Positions 1 to 5,040 of a stretch of 5,040 nucleotides of DNA are shown piece by piece (within the stretch, counting starts at the first letter, position 1; every line of letters starts with the position of its first letter). This DNA is from Actinobacteria bacterium ATB1 (GTDB lineage Bacteria > Actinomycetota > Acidimicrobiia > UBA2766). The stretch covers positions 1-5,040 of the forward strand of contig QWHP01000244.1 in assembly GCA_021404985.1 (NCBI GenBank), written 5' to 3'. The position numbers and the translations under genes are program-made. The notes under the pieces are model-generated. The model saw only the letters and a list, made by a program, of their open reading frames with translations, did no database searches and was not told the origin of the DNA.

Positions 1-1015
1 CCGAGCTGCCCTCCGCCAGGGCGAGGAGCGCGACGGTCTGGGGCATCAGGTCTGTAGGGAACCCCGGATAGGGCAGGGTGACGAGGTCCGCCGCGCGCAG
101 TCCCGACGGACTCCTCCTCACCCTTATCCAGTTGTCGCCGGTTTCGACCTCGACGCCGACCTGTTCGAACTTGTTGAGGAACAGCTCGAGGTGTCCCGGG
201 TCGCACGACCTCACGGTCACATCTCCGTCGGTTATCGCGCCGGCGACGAGATAGGTTCCGACCTCGATGCGATCGCCGATCGCGGCGTGCGTCGCCGGGG
301 AAAGACCTTCCGCCCCGAGACCCCTGCCCTGAACCCGGATCGTCGCGGTGCCTGCGCCCTCGACCTCGATCCCCATCTTGGACAGGTAGGCACACAGGTC
401 CTGGATCTCGGGCTCCCGCGCCGCGTTCTCGATCTCGGTGATCCCTTCGGCGCCCGTTGCGGCGAGGATCACGTTCTCGGTCGCTCCCATCGACGGGAAC
501 TCGAGCACGATACGCCGCCCCTCGAGGCGTGGGGCCACTGCGACGAGGTCGCCGTGGTCGGTCGAGAACTCGGCCCCCATCTCTTCGAGAGCGCCGAGGT
601 GCATGTCGAGCTTGCGCGACCCGAGGTTGCAACCGCCCGGCATGGCCACCCGCGCACGACCGCAGCGAGCGAGGAGGGGGCCGAGAACCTGGATCGACGC
701 CCGCATGCGCGACGTCAGCTCGTAGGCGGCCACCGGCTCGGGCTCCGCAGGCACGTCGACCATGACGCTGTCACCGGTGCGAGTCACAGTCGCGCCGATG
801 CTCTCGAGCACCTCGAACATGACGTTCACGTCCGCCACGTCGGGCACGTTCGCGAGGATGTTCCCCCCCGGAGCGAGCAACGACGCGGCAAGGAGCTTCA
901 GCGCCGAGTTCTTCGCTCCCGAAGCCGGAACCTCGCCTTCCAGGTGGACACCGCCGCGGATCTCGAGGCTTCCCCCCGCCCCGAGGCCGCCCGCCGGTCC
1001 CGCCTTCTGGTTCAC
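1..1015 (-). CDS. murA: UDP-N-acetylglucosamine 1-carboxyvinyltransferase (MurA), C-terminus cut by window edge
   Basis: MurA transfers enolpyruvate from phosphoenolpyruvate to UDP-GlcNAc, the first committed step of peptidoglycan synthesis, in the cytoplasm. I translated the minus strand by hand from GTG at 1015 and got 338 uninterrupted codons to position 1. The family is usually about 420 residues, so roughly the last 80-90 lie outside. Visible hallmarks are GAKN (K35, N36; E. coli K22/N23), MRASIQVLGP (R105), the active-site loop MPGGCNLGSRK with C129 (E. coli Cys115) and R134 (Arg120), and PGFPTD with D322 (catalytic Asp305). Retention of the loop cysteine predicts fosfomycin sensitivity of the enzyme, unlike mycobacterial MurA, which has Asp there. 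The GTG start overlaps the upstream hydrolase stop as GTGA and has a GAGG five bases before it; no other in-frame start occurs before residue 66. The start gives a Gly/Ala-rich tail about 13 residues longer than in E. coli. Identification is firm. Confidence 0.96.
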   Translation of the reverse strand, partial: MNQKAGPAGGLGAGGSLEIRGGVHLEGEVPASGAKNSALKLLAASLLAPGGNILANVPDVADVNVMFEVLESIGATVTRTGDSVMVDVPAEPEPVAAYELTSRMRASIQVLGPLLARCGRARVAMPGGCNLGSRKLDMHLGALEEMGAEFSTDHGDLVAVAPRLEGRRIVLEFPSMGATENVILAATGAEGITEIENAAREPEIQDLCAYLSKMGIEVEGAGTATIRVQGRGLGAEGLSPATHAAIGDRIEVGTYLVAGAITDGDVTVRSCDPGHLELFLNKFEQVGVEVETGDNWIRVRRSPSGLRAADLVTLPYPGFPTDLMPQTVALLALAEGSS

Positions 1016-1704
1016 AGGGACCTCAGCCACTGCGCGGTCACGGACGCCAGCTCGGCGACGACATCCGCGCGTGATCGCCCCGCCCGCTTCGGCACTGCGA
1101 AGTCGTGGTTCGCATCCTCGATCACGTGAAGCTCGGCGTGCTGCGGTGATCTGCGATTCATGCGCGACACGGCCTGCTGAATGAGGTCGATTCGTCCCAA
1201 AGCATCTCTGTCGCCTTGCAGGAAGAGCACCGGAACGCCGACGCCGGCCAGATGGGAGTCCCTGAGCCTGTCGGGCTTGCCCGGAGGATGTAGAGGATAC
1301 CCGAACATGACCGCGGCCTCGGGAACGTCGCTCGCGAGGTGCTCGCCGGCGAGCACCTGTGTCGCGATTCGGCCCCCCATCGACTTGCCGCCGACGGCCA
1401 CCCGGGCGTCCCCCCTGTGCGCCGTCACGTAGTCGATGACGGCCACCCAGGCGGCTTCGAGAACCGGCGCCCGGTCCGGCGCCTTGCGACCCGAAGCCGT
1501 GAAGGGGAAGTCGAAGCGAAGGACGGCGATGCCCTCTGCTGCCAGCGCCCCGGCCAGGACACTCATGAACTCCGATGTCATCGAGGCCCCCGCACCGTGA
1601 GCGAGAGCGAGGAACCAGTCCGGCCGTCGCGGACCGTCGCGCAGGGCCGGCAGTGCTTCGAGGCCCGCAGGCCCGGAGAAGGGGATGTGGCGTGAGGCCG
1701 TCAT
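1012..1704 (-). CDS. Alpha/beta hydrolase, KANL3/TEX30-like (COG3571-type) family
   Basis: This is a complete 230-residue protein with a small, lid-poor alpha/beta-hydrolase layout. An oxyanion-type LAHGAGASM lies at 34-42 and the nucleophile elbow GGKSMGG at 105-111, with S108 as the probable nucleophile. FLQGDRD at 161-167 supplies the likely acid (D165), and DANHDF at 197-202 supplies the likely catalytic histidine (H200). The GKSMGGR elbow and the short HGAGA segment match the bacterial relatives of TEX30/KANL3, often annotated as dienelactone-hydrolase-like; no substrate is known for this group to my knowledge. There is no signal peptide or membrane segment, so it is probably cytosolic. 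The ATG start keeps the strands before HGAGA, but no Shine-Dalgarno precedes it, so the message may be leaderless. It sits directly upstream of murA with a 4-bp overlap, so the two are probably co-transcribed; a role in wall synthesis is not implied. Confidence 0.88.
   Translation of the reverse strand: MTASRHIPFSGPAGLEALPALRDGPRRPDWFLALAHGAGASMTSEFMSVLAGALAAEGIAVLRFDFPFTASGRKAPDRAPVLEAAWVAVIDYVTAHRGDARVAVGGKSMGGRIATQVLAGEHLASDVPEAAVMFGYPLHPPGKPDRLRDSHLAGVGVPVLFLQGDRDALGRIDLIQQAVSRMNRRSPQHAELHVIEDANHDFAVPKRAGRSRADVVAELASVTAQWLRSL
1021..1024 (-). promoter_or_regulatory. Shine-Dalgarno GAGG for murA
   Basis: On the minus strand GAGG lies five bases before the GTG at 1015, inside the last codons of the hydrolase gene. 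It supports the GTG start and translational coupling through the GTGA stop-start overlap. Confidence 0.6.
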
Positions 1705-1711
1705 CGGATGG

Positions 1712-1717
1712 AAGATA
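1712..1717 (-). promoter_or_regulatory. Possible -10 element for a leaderless hydrolase-murA transcript
   Basis: Reading the minus strand, TATCTT ends seven bases before the hydrolase ATG. That is the spacing expected if transcription begins at the A of the start codon. The pattern fits the TAnnnT -10 seen at leaderless actinobacterial genes, and it agrees with the absence of a ribosome binding site here. No recognisable -35 lies 16-18 bases upstream, so this is tentative. Confidence 0.35.
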
Positions 1718-1824
1718 CGGGATAAGACGGCAACGGGGGCGGCGCTGTCCCGCCTGCCCGCCTGCCCCGCCGGACTCCCCTTCCGGTAGTTTCCCCTGCG
1801 ACTGATACCTGGGTTCGCAAGACT

Positions 1825-1829
1825 GGAGG
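1825..1829 (+). promoter_or_regulatory. Shine-Dalgarno GGAGG for flavin reductase-like gene
   Basis: GGAGG stands three bases before the ATG at 1833. The gap is short but the core is perfect, and it supports that start. Confidence 0.65.
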
Positions 1830-1832
1830 CTC

Positions 1833-2312
1833 ATGGACGAGTCGTCACATCGAGGTCCACTGAGTGCGTTGGGCTACGGCCTTTACGTCGCGACCTCGAC
1901 GGATGGGGACCGAACGCGGGCCGGGTGGGCCGCGAACTGGGCGATGCAGTGCTCCTTCGAACCTGCGCTCCTGGCCCTTGCCGCCCGAGCCGGAACGGCG
2001 CGCGCACGCCTGATCGACGCGGGAGGCGTGTTCGCCGTGAATATCATGGAGGCCGGCCAGCAGGAGCTCGTGCGCCGCTTCTATCGTCCCGTCGAAGTGA
2101 CCGGGAACGATCTCGCCGGAGTGCCTTTCCGTCGTGGCGAGACAGGATGTCCGATCCTCGATGAGGCGCTCGGCTTCGTCGAATGCCGCGTGATCGAGAC
2201 GCACACGCCCGGTGATCACGTCCTCCATGTCGGTGAGGTCGTCGCGTCGGGCATGCACCGCGAGGGGAGGCCCCTGACCATGAGCGACGTTCCCGTCGAC
2301 TACGACGGATGA
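1833..2312 (+). CDS. Flavin reductase-like FMN-binding split-barrel protein
   Basis: The 159-residue protein fits the usual 150-190 residues of the flavin reductase-like domain (PF01613, RutF/flavoredoxin group). The N-terminal strand is GYGLYVATS (14-22). Next comes the FMN-binding segment AANWAMQCSFEPALLALA (33-50), the counterpart of the typical 'ANS.TQVSFDPPLV' motif. GGVFAVNIM (64-72) and a QQELVRRF helix (76-83) follow. The block PILDEALGFVECRV (107-120) and DHVLHVGEV (128-136) form the late barrel strands. Members bind FMN and either reduce free flavin for partner oxygenases or act as small electron carriers. The sequence does not separate these roles, and no rubredoxin domain or NAD(P)H motif is fused to it. 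It is cytosolic, with no signal or membrane segment. It ends 67 bp before bioB on the same strand and probably leads that operon. Confidence 0.85.
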   Translation: MDESSHRGPLSALGYGLYVATSTDGDRTRAGWAANWAMQCSFEPALLALAARAGTARARLIDAGGVFAVNIMEAGQQELVRRFYRPVEVTGNDLAGVPFRRGETGCPILDEALGFVECRVIETHTPGDHVLHVGEVVASGMHREGRPLTMSDVPVDYDG

Positions 2313-2362
2313 CGCTTCTCCCGAGTGACGACAGCGACACCAGCCAAGACAGCGAAGAGAGC

Positions 2363-2367
2363 AAGGA
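2363..2367 (+). promoter_or_regulatory. Weak ribosome binding site (AAGGA) for bioB
   Basis: AAGGA lies 12 bases before the ATG at 2380, farther than usual, within a purine-rich 67-bp spacer (2313-2379). An in-frame TGA at 2326-2328 and the lack of any start codon between it and 2380 leave this ATG as the only plausible upstream start. No riboswitch-like fold or BirA/BioR-type palindrome is evident in the spacer. Confidence 0.4.
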
Positions 2368-2379
2368 AGCACCACGAAG

Positions 2380-3375
2380 ATGCAGTCCCCGCCCGACCCT
2401 CTGCTTCTGGCCGAAGCGGCCCTCCTGTCCGAGCGGCGCCGCCTCACCCGGGACGAAGTCCTGGCCGTGGCCGACGTCGGCATCGAGCACCTGCCCGCTC
2501 TCCTCGATCTCGCGCATCGTGTCCGTCTTGCGTGGTGTGGCGAGAAAGTCGAGCTCGAGAGCCTCGTGAACGTGAAGTCCGGGGCCTGTCCCGAGGACTG
2601 CACGTTCTGCGGGCAGTCGGCACGCCACAGGACGGGAGTCGAGACGTACGCCATGCTCGACGTCGAGGAGATCGTCGCCGCAGCGCGCGCGACCGAGGCG
2701 CAGGGAGTCGCGCAGTTCTGCTTCGTCGCGGCCGAGCGCCTCCCGTCCGATCGGATGTTCGAGCGCCTTCTCGAATGCATCGGAGCCGTGCGTCGTGAGA
2801 CCGACCTCGACCTCGGATGCTCGCTGGGGCTCGTGTCTGAAGATCAGGCCCGTGCCCTCCACGAGGCCGGGGTCCGCTGCTTCAACCACAACCTGGAGAC
2901 GTCGCGCGAGTTCTTCCCGCGGCTGTGCACGACGCACTCCTGGGACGACCGTGTGGCCACTGCCAAGATCGTGAAGAGCGCCGGCCTGGAACTCTGTTGT
3001 GGCGGCATCTTCGGCGTGGGCGAGACCCTCGCCCAGAGGATCGACCTCGCCTTCGAGCTCGCCGAGCTCGAGCCGGTCGAGGTGCCGCTGAACTTCCTGA
3101 CCCCGAGACCCGGAACCCCGCTCGAGGACCAGCCGTTGCTCGGCGTCGAGGAGGCCCTGCAGACGATCGCTCACTTCCGCCTCGTCCTGCCGGACGTCTG
3201 GTTGCGCATCGCGGGAGGACGCGAGCTCGTCCTCGGCGACCGGCAGGCCGACGGCATGCTCGCCGGGGCCAACGGCCTCATCGTCGGCAACTACCTGACG
3301 ACTCTCGGCAGGCCGGCCGCCGAGGACATCGAGATGTTGGAGGCACTGCAGATGCCGGTGGCAGGCCCCGGCTGA
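2380..3375 (+). CDS. bioB: Biotin synthase (BioB), radical SAM enzyme
   Basis: BioB inserts sulfur into dethiobiotin to give biotin, using S-adenosylmethionine radicals and an auxiliary iron-sulfur cluster as sulfur source. The 331-residue protein is full length (family about 310-350). The radical-SAM CxxxCxxC motif is SGACPEDCTFCGQ, with C70, C74 and C77 binding the [4Fe-4S] cluster. Residues matching the E. coli [2Fe-2S] ligands Cys97, Cys128, Cys188 and Arg260 are C114 (QFCFVAA), C147 (LGCSLG), C206 (ELCCGGIFGVGE) and R276 (LRIAGGRE). The substrate and SAM loop FNHNLETS keeps both Asn (N169, N171) but has Glu173 where E. coli has Asp155. That change, the CC pair and the PLNFLTPRPGTP and NYLTTLGRPA segments are shared, as I recall, with actinobacterial BioB. 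No bioA, bioD or bioF lies in the window. It is followed after 28 bp by the molybdoenzyme gene. Confidence 0.96.
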   Translation: MQSPPDPLLLAEAALLSERRRLTRDEVLAVADVGIEHLPALLDLAHRVRLAWCGEKVELESLVNVKSGACPEDCTFCGQSARHRTGVETYAMLDVEEIVAAARATEAQGVAQFCFVAAERLPSDRMFERLLECIGAVRRETDLDLGCSLGLVSEDQARALHEAGVRCFNHNLETSREFFPRLCTTHSWDDRVATAKIVKSAGLELCCGGIFGVGETLAQRIDLAFELAELEPVEVPLNFLTPRPGTPLEDQPLLGVEEALQTIAHFRLVLPDVWLRIAGGRELVLGDRQADGMLAGANGLIVGNYLTTLGRPAAEDIEMLEALQMPVAGPG

Positions 3376-3392
3376 CCCGAAGCCGGTGACGC

Positions 3393-3398
3393 AGGAGG
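3393..3398 (+). promoter_or_regulatory. Shine-Dalgarno AGGAGG for molybdoenzyme gene
   Basis: A perfect AGGAGG sits five bases before the GTG at 3404. A second in-frame GTG at 3410 would be 11 bases away and is less favoured, and the ATG at 3399 is out of frame. This decides the start. Confidence 0.75.
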
Positions 3399-3403
3399 AT
3401 GAC

Positions 3404-5040
3404 GTGACGGTGAACCACGGAAACAGCGACGGCGAGGGGATTCGGGCAGCGGAAGCCGGGTGGAGGCAGCGGACCGAGTTCGACCATGTGGCTTGGGGCT
3501 CGCACTGCGTCGACTGCTATCCGGGGGGCTGTCCGTATCACGTCTTCGTCAGGGACGGACGCATCGTCCGCGAAGAGATCCCGGCCCCCTACCTCGATGA
3601 ACCCGAAGGCGGGCGCAGGGACATACCCGACATCTACCCGATGGGCTGCAACAAGGGCGCTGCCTGGAGCGCTCAGACCGAGGCAGAGGACCGGCTCCGC
3701 TACCCACTGCGCCGTGTCGGCGAACGCGGTTCTGGTGAATGGGAGCGTATCACTTGGGACGAGGCGCTCGACGAGATCGCTGATGCAATCGTGACCGCCA
3801 TCGAGGAGTCCGGCCCAGAGGCGATCCTGAAAGAAGGCACCCCAGAGGTCGGTGCCGGGGTCATGGCGGCTGATCGCTTCCTCGGACTCTTCGGAGCCAC
3901 CCTCACCGACCTGAACGGATCCATCAACGACTTTGCGCCCGGCCATCATCTGACGTTCGGCAAGTTCTTCCCGATCCTCGGTGAGGGAGAGCTCTTCACG
4001 CCGGACGTCCTGATCTTCTGGCACCTCAACCCGGCGTACACCATCATTCCGTTCTTCCACTTCTTCACCGAGGCGCGCTACCACGGGACCAACGTGGTCC
4101 TGTTCTCGCCCGACGTGAGTCCAAGCCACGTCCACGTCGACTACCACGTCCCGCTCCACTGGGGCACCGACGCAGCAGTCGCACTCGCCATGTGCCAAGT
4201 CGTCGTCGAGGAAGGCCTCGTCGATGAGGCCTTCGTGCGCACACAGACCGATCTTTCGCTCCTGGTACGAACCGACACCGAGCGTTTTCTACGCGAGAGC
4301 GACCTGTCGCCGGCCGGACGGAATGACCAGTTCTTCCACCTAGACACGGCGTCGGGCGAGGCGATTCCCGCGAGCCGCACAAATCTCCACTGCGACTACG
4401 TGCCCGCCCTCGAGGGGAAAGTCGCAGTCCGCCTGTCGGATGGAAGGGAAGTCGAATGCCGGCCTCTCTACGTCCGCCTCGTACACCATCTCGACGCCTA
4501 CACCCCCGAAGCAGTTCAGCCGGTGGCGGGCACTCACCCCGAGACCCTGCGGATGCTGGCGCGCAAGATCGCCGGAGGACGGACACGCATCGTCATGGGT
4601 ATGGGAGCGAACAAGGCGTACCACTCGGACCTCTACCAGAGGAGCATGAACCTGCTCCTCGGCCTGACCGGCAACTGGGGACGCGTCGGTGCCGGGATCA
4701 ACTGCTGGGCGGCGACGCAGCTCGACGGTCAGCTCATCACCGGTGCCAAGCAACAGACGGGCGTGGAGGGCGCCGACGAGGTCATCCAGGCACTCGACGC
4801 CCTCGAAACAGGGATCAAGGCGAACGACCCGAGCCTGTCCGACGAGCTCGTCTCGTTCGAACTCTGGCGGGGGATGGGCAGTGCGGGCAGACAGATGGTC
4901 CCGCCTGTGTTCCTGTGGTACTGGCACTGCGGTTTCGCCGAGCGCTGGAACAACCCCACGTTCAACGATCCTGAGATGCCGCGAGCCTTCGACGACTACT
5001 TCGACGAGGCGCTACGTGAAGGTTGGTGGGCGGGAGTTGC
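3404..5040 (+). CDS. Molybdopterin oxidoreductase catalytic subunit, type II DMSO reductase (NarG/EbdA-like) family; 3' end cut
   Basis: From GTG 3404 the frame is open for 545 codons to the window edge; family members run about 850-1,200, so the C-terminal half, including the usual cofactor-binding domain, is missing. The N-terminal FeS segment is SHCVDCYPGGC (33-43) with the fourth ligand at C82 (MGCNKGAAW), followed by RLRYPLRRVGERG (97-109) and WERITWDEALDEIADAI (113-129). The segment GSINDFAPGHHLTFGK (172-187) matches the place where type II enzymes carry the Asp ligand to molybdenum, so D176 is the candidate. The Rossmann-like part reads FWHLNPAYT (205-213), TEARYHGTNVVLFSPD (222-237) and HWGTDAA (252-258). 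A second family block, MGMGANKAYHS to GNWGRVGAG, lies at about 397-427. No twin-arginine signal precedes the cluster motif, so a cytoplasmic location is inferred. Substrate is unknown. It would normally need a ferredoxin-like beta subunit, not seen here. BioB lies 28 bp upstream. Confidence 0.9.
   Translation, partial: MTVNHGNSDGEGIRAAEAGWRQRTEFDHVAWGSHCVDCYPGGCPYHVFVRDGRIVREEIPAPYLDEPEGGRRDIPDIYPMGCNKGAAWSAQTEAEDRLRYPLRRVGERGSGEWERITWDEALDEIADAIVTAIEESGPEAILKEGTPEVGAGVMAADRFLGLFGATLTDLNGSINDFAPGHHLTFGKFFPILGEGELFTPDVLIFWHLNPAYTIIPFFHFFTEARYHGTNVVLFSPDVSPSHVHVDYHVPLHWGTDAAVALAMCQVVVEEGLVDEAFVRTQTDLSLLVRTDTERFLRESDLSPAGRNDQFFHLDTASGEAIPASRTNLHCDYVPALEGKVAVRLSDGREVECRPLYVRLVHHLDAYTPEAVQPVAGTHPETLRMLARKIAGGRTRIVMGMGANKAYHSDLYQRSMNLLLGLTGNWGRVGAGINCWAATQLDGQLITGAKQQTGVEGADEVIQALDALETGIKANDPSLSDELVSFELWRGMGSAGRQMVPPVFLWYWHCGFAERWNNPTFNDPEMPRAFDDYFDEALREGWWAGV

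Larger units (their letters stand above)
1705..1832. other. Divergent intergenic region between hydrolase and flavin reductase-like gene
   Basis: This 128-bp spacer is the only place where both transcription units can start. It holds the possible leaderless -10 of the minus-strand unit. For the plus strand there is a weak -10-like TGATAC at 1803-1808, with a poor TTCCGG 16 bases before it. A short GGCGG/CCGCC inverted repeat with a 7-base loop lies at 1738-1754, and a C-rich CCTGCCCG/CCTGCCCC direct repeat lies at about 1754-1769. I see no clear operator palindrome, riboswitch or small gene. Confidence 0.5.

Noticed and set aside
191..1129. Plus-strand open frame of 312 codons opposite murA.
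   Set aside because: It is an antisense shadow of MurA, His/Arg-rich and without recognisable motifs; the minus-strand frame carries all the MurA catalytic residues.
1738..1754. GGCGG/CCGCC inverted repeat as an operator or terminator.
   Set aside because: A five-base GC stem in GC-rich DNA is expected by chance, it has no following T-run, and neither flanking gene ends here.
2995..3002. Adjacent cysteines C206-C207 in BioB as a sign of an unusual auxiliary cluster.
   Set aside because: As recalled, actinobacterial BioB proteins commonly have CC at this site, and R276 and the other expected cluster ligands are present, so an ordinary [2Fe-2S] BioB is the simpler reading.
2044..3174. Long minus-strand open frame of 376 codons opposite bioB.
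   Set aside because: It lies antisense to a clearly recognised BioB and part of the flavin reductase-like gene, is low-complexity in Arg/Gly/Glu, and shows no family motif. High-GC coding often leaves such antisense frames open.
3278..4198. Minus-strand open frame of 306 codons across the bioB end and the molybdoenzyme start.
   Set aside because: It crosses two well-supported plus-strand genes and their spacer and resembles no family; it is explained by codon bias.
3404..5040. Biotin sulfoxide reductase (BisC), suggested by the adjacent bioB.
   Set aside because: BisC belongs to the DMSO reductase branch that lacks the N-terminal FeS cluster and uses a Ser ligand. This protein has the His/Cys cluster motif and a type II Asp-type segment, so the neighbour does not justify that name.

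Overview
The window is about two-thirds G+C, densely coded and bacterial. The best taxonomic clue is the biotin synthase. Its NHNLET segment, its adjacent Cys-Cys after the barrel midpoint, its LNFLTPRPGTP segment and its NYLTTLGRPA...ELQMP-like tail resemble, from memory, actinobacterial (for example mycobacterial) BioB more than the E. coli form. An actinomycete relative is the working guess, with the lineage below phylum open. A murA gene shows that the organism makes peptidoglycan.

The left third (1-1704) is read on the minus strand. An alpha/beta hydrolase of the KANL3/TEX30-like type (1704 to 1012) comes first. UDP-N-acetylglucosamine 1-carboxyvinyltransferase (MurA, 1015 to beyond position 1) follows, overlapping the hydrolase stop by four bases (GTGA). 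MurA is cut by the left edge and lacks its C-terminal part, but all the catalytic residues that fall inside the window are present. A 128-bp divergent spacer (1705-1832) separates this pair from the right-hand genes.

The right two-thirds (1833-5040) is read on the plus strand and looks like one transcription unit. It holds a small FMN-binding split-barrel flavin reductase-like protein (1833-2312), biotin synthase BioB (2380-3375), and, 28 bp later behind a perfect AGGAGG, the first 545 codons of a large molybdopterin oxidoreductase of the type II DMSO reductase (NarG/EbdA-like) family (3404 to beyond 5040). The molybdoenzyme has an N-terminal His/Cys cluster motif with unusual spacing and no Tat signal. 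I cannot name its substrate.

The MurA and hydrolase pair looks like housekeeping. The flavin reductase-like/BioB/molybdoenzyme cluster is the part worth following. It combines flavin, radical-SAM iron-sulfur and molybdenum redox proteins, and the sequence does not say whether they share a pathway or only a promoter. No tRNA, rRNA, CRISPR array, insertion sequence or convincing terminator was seen.
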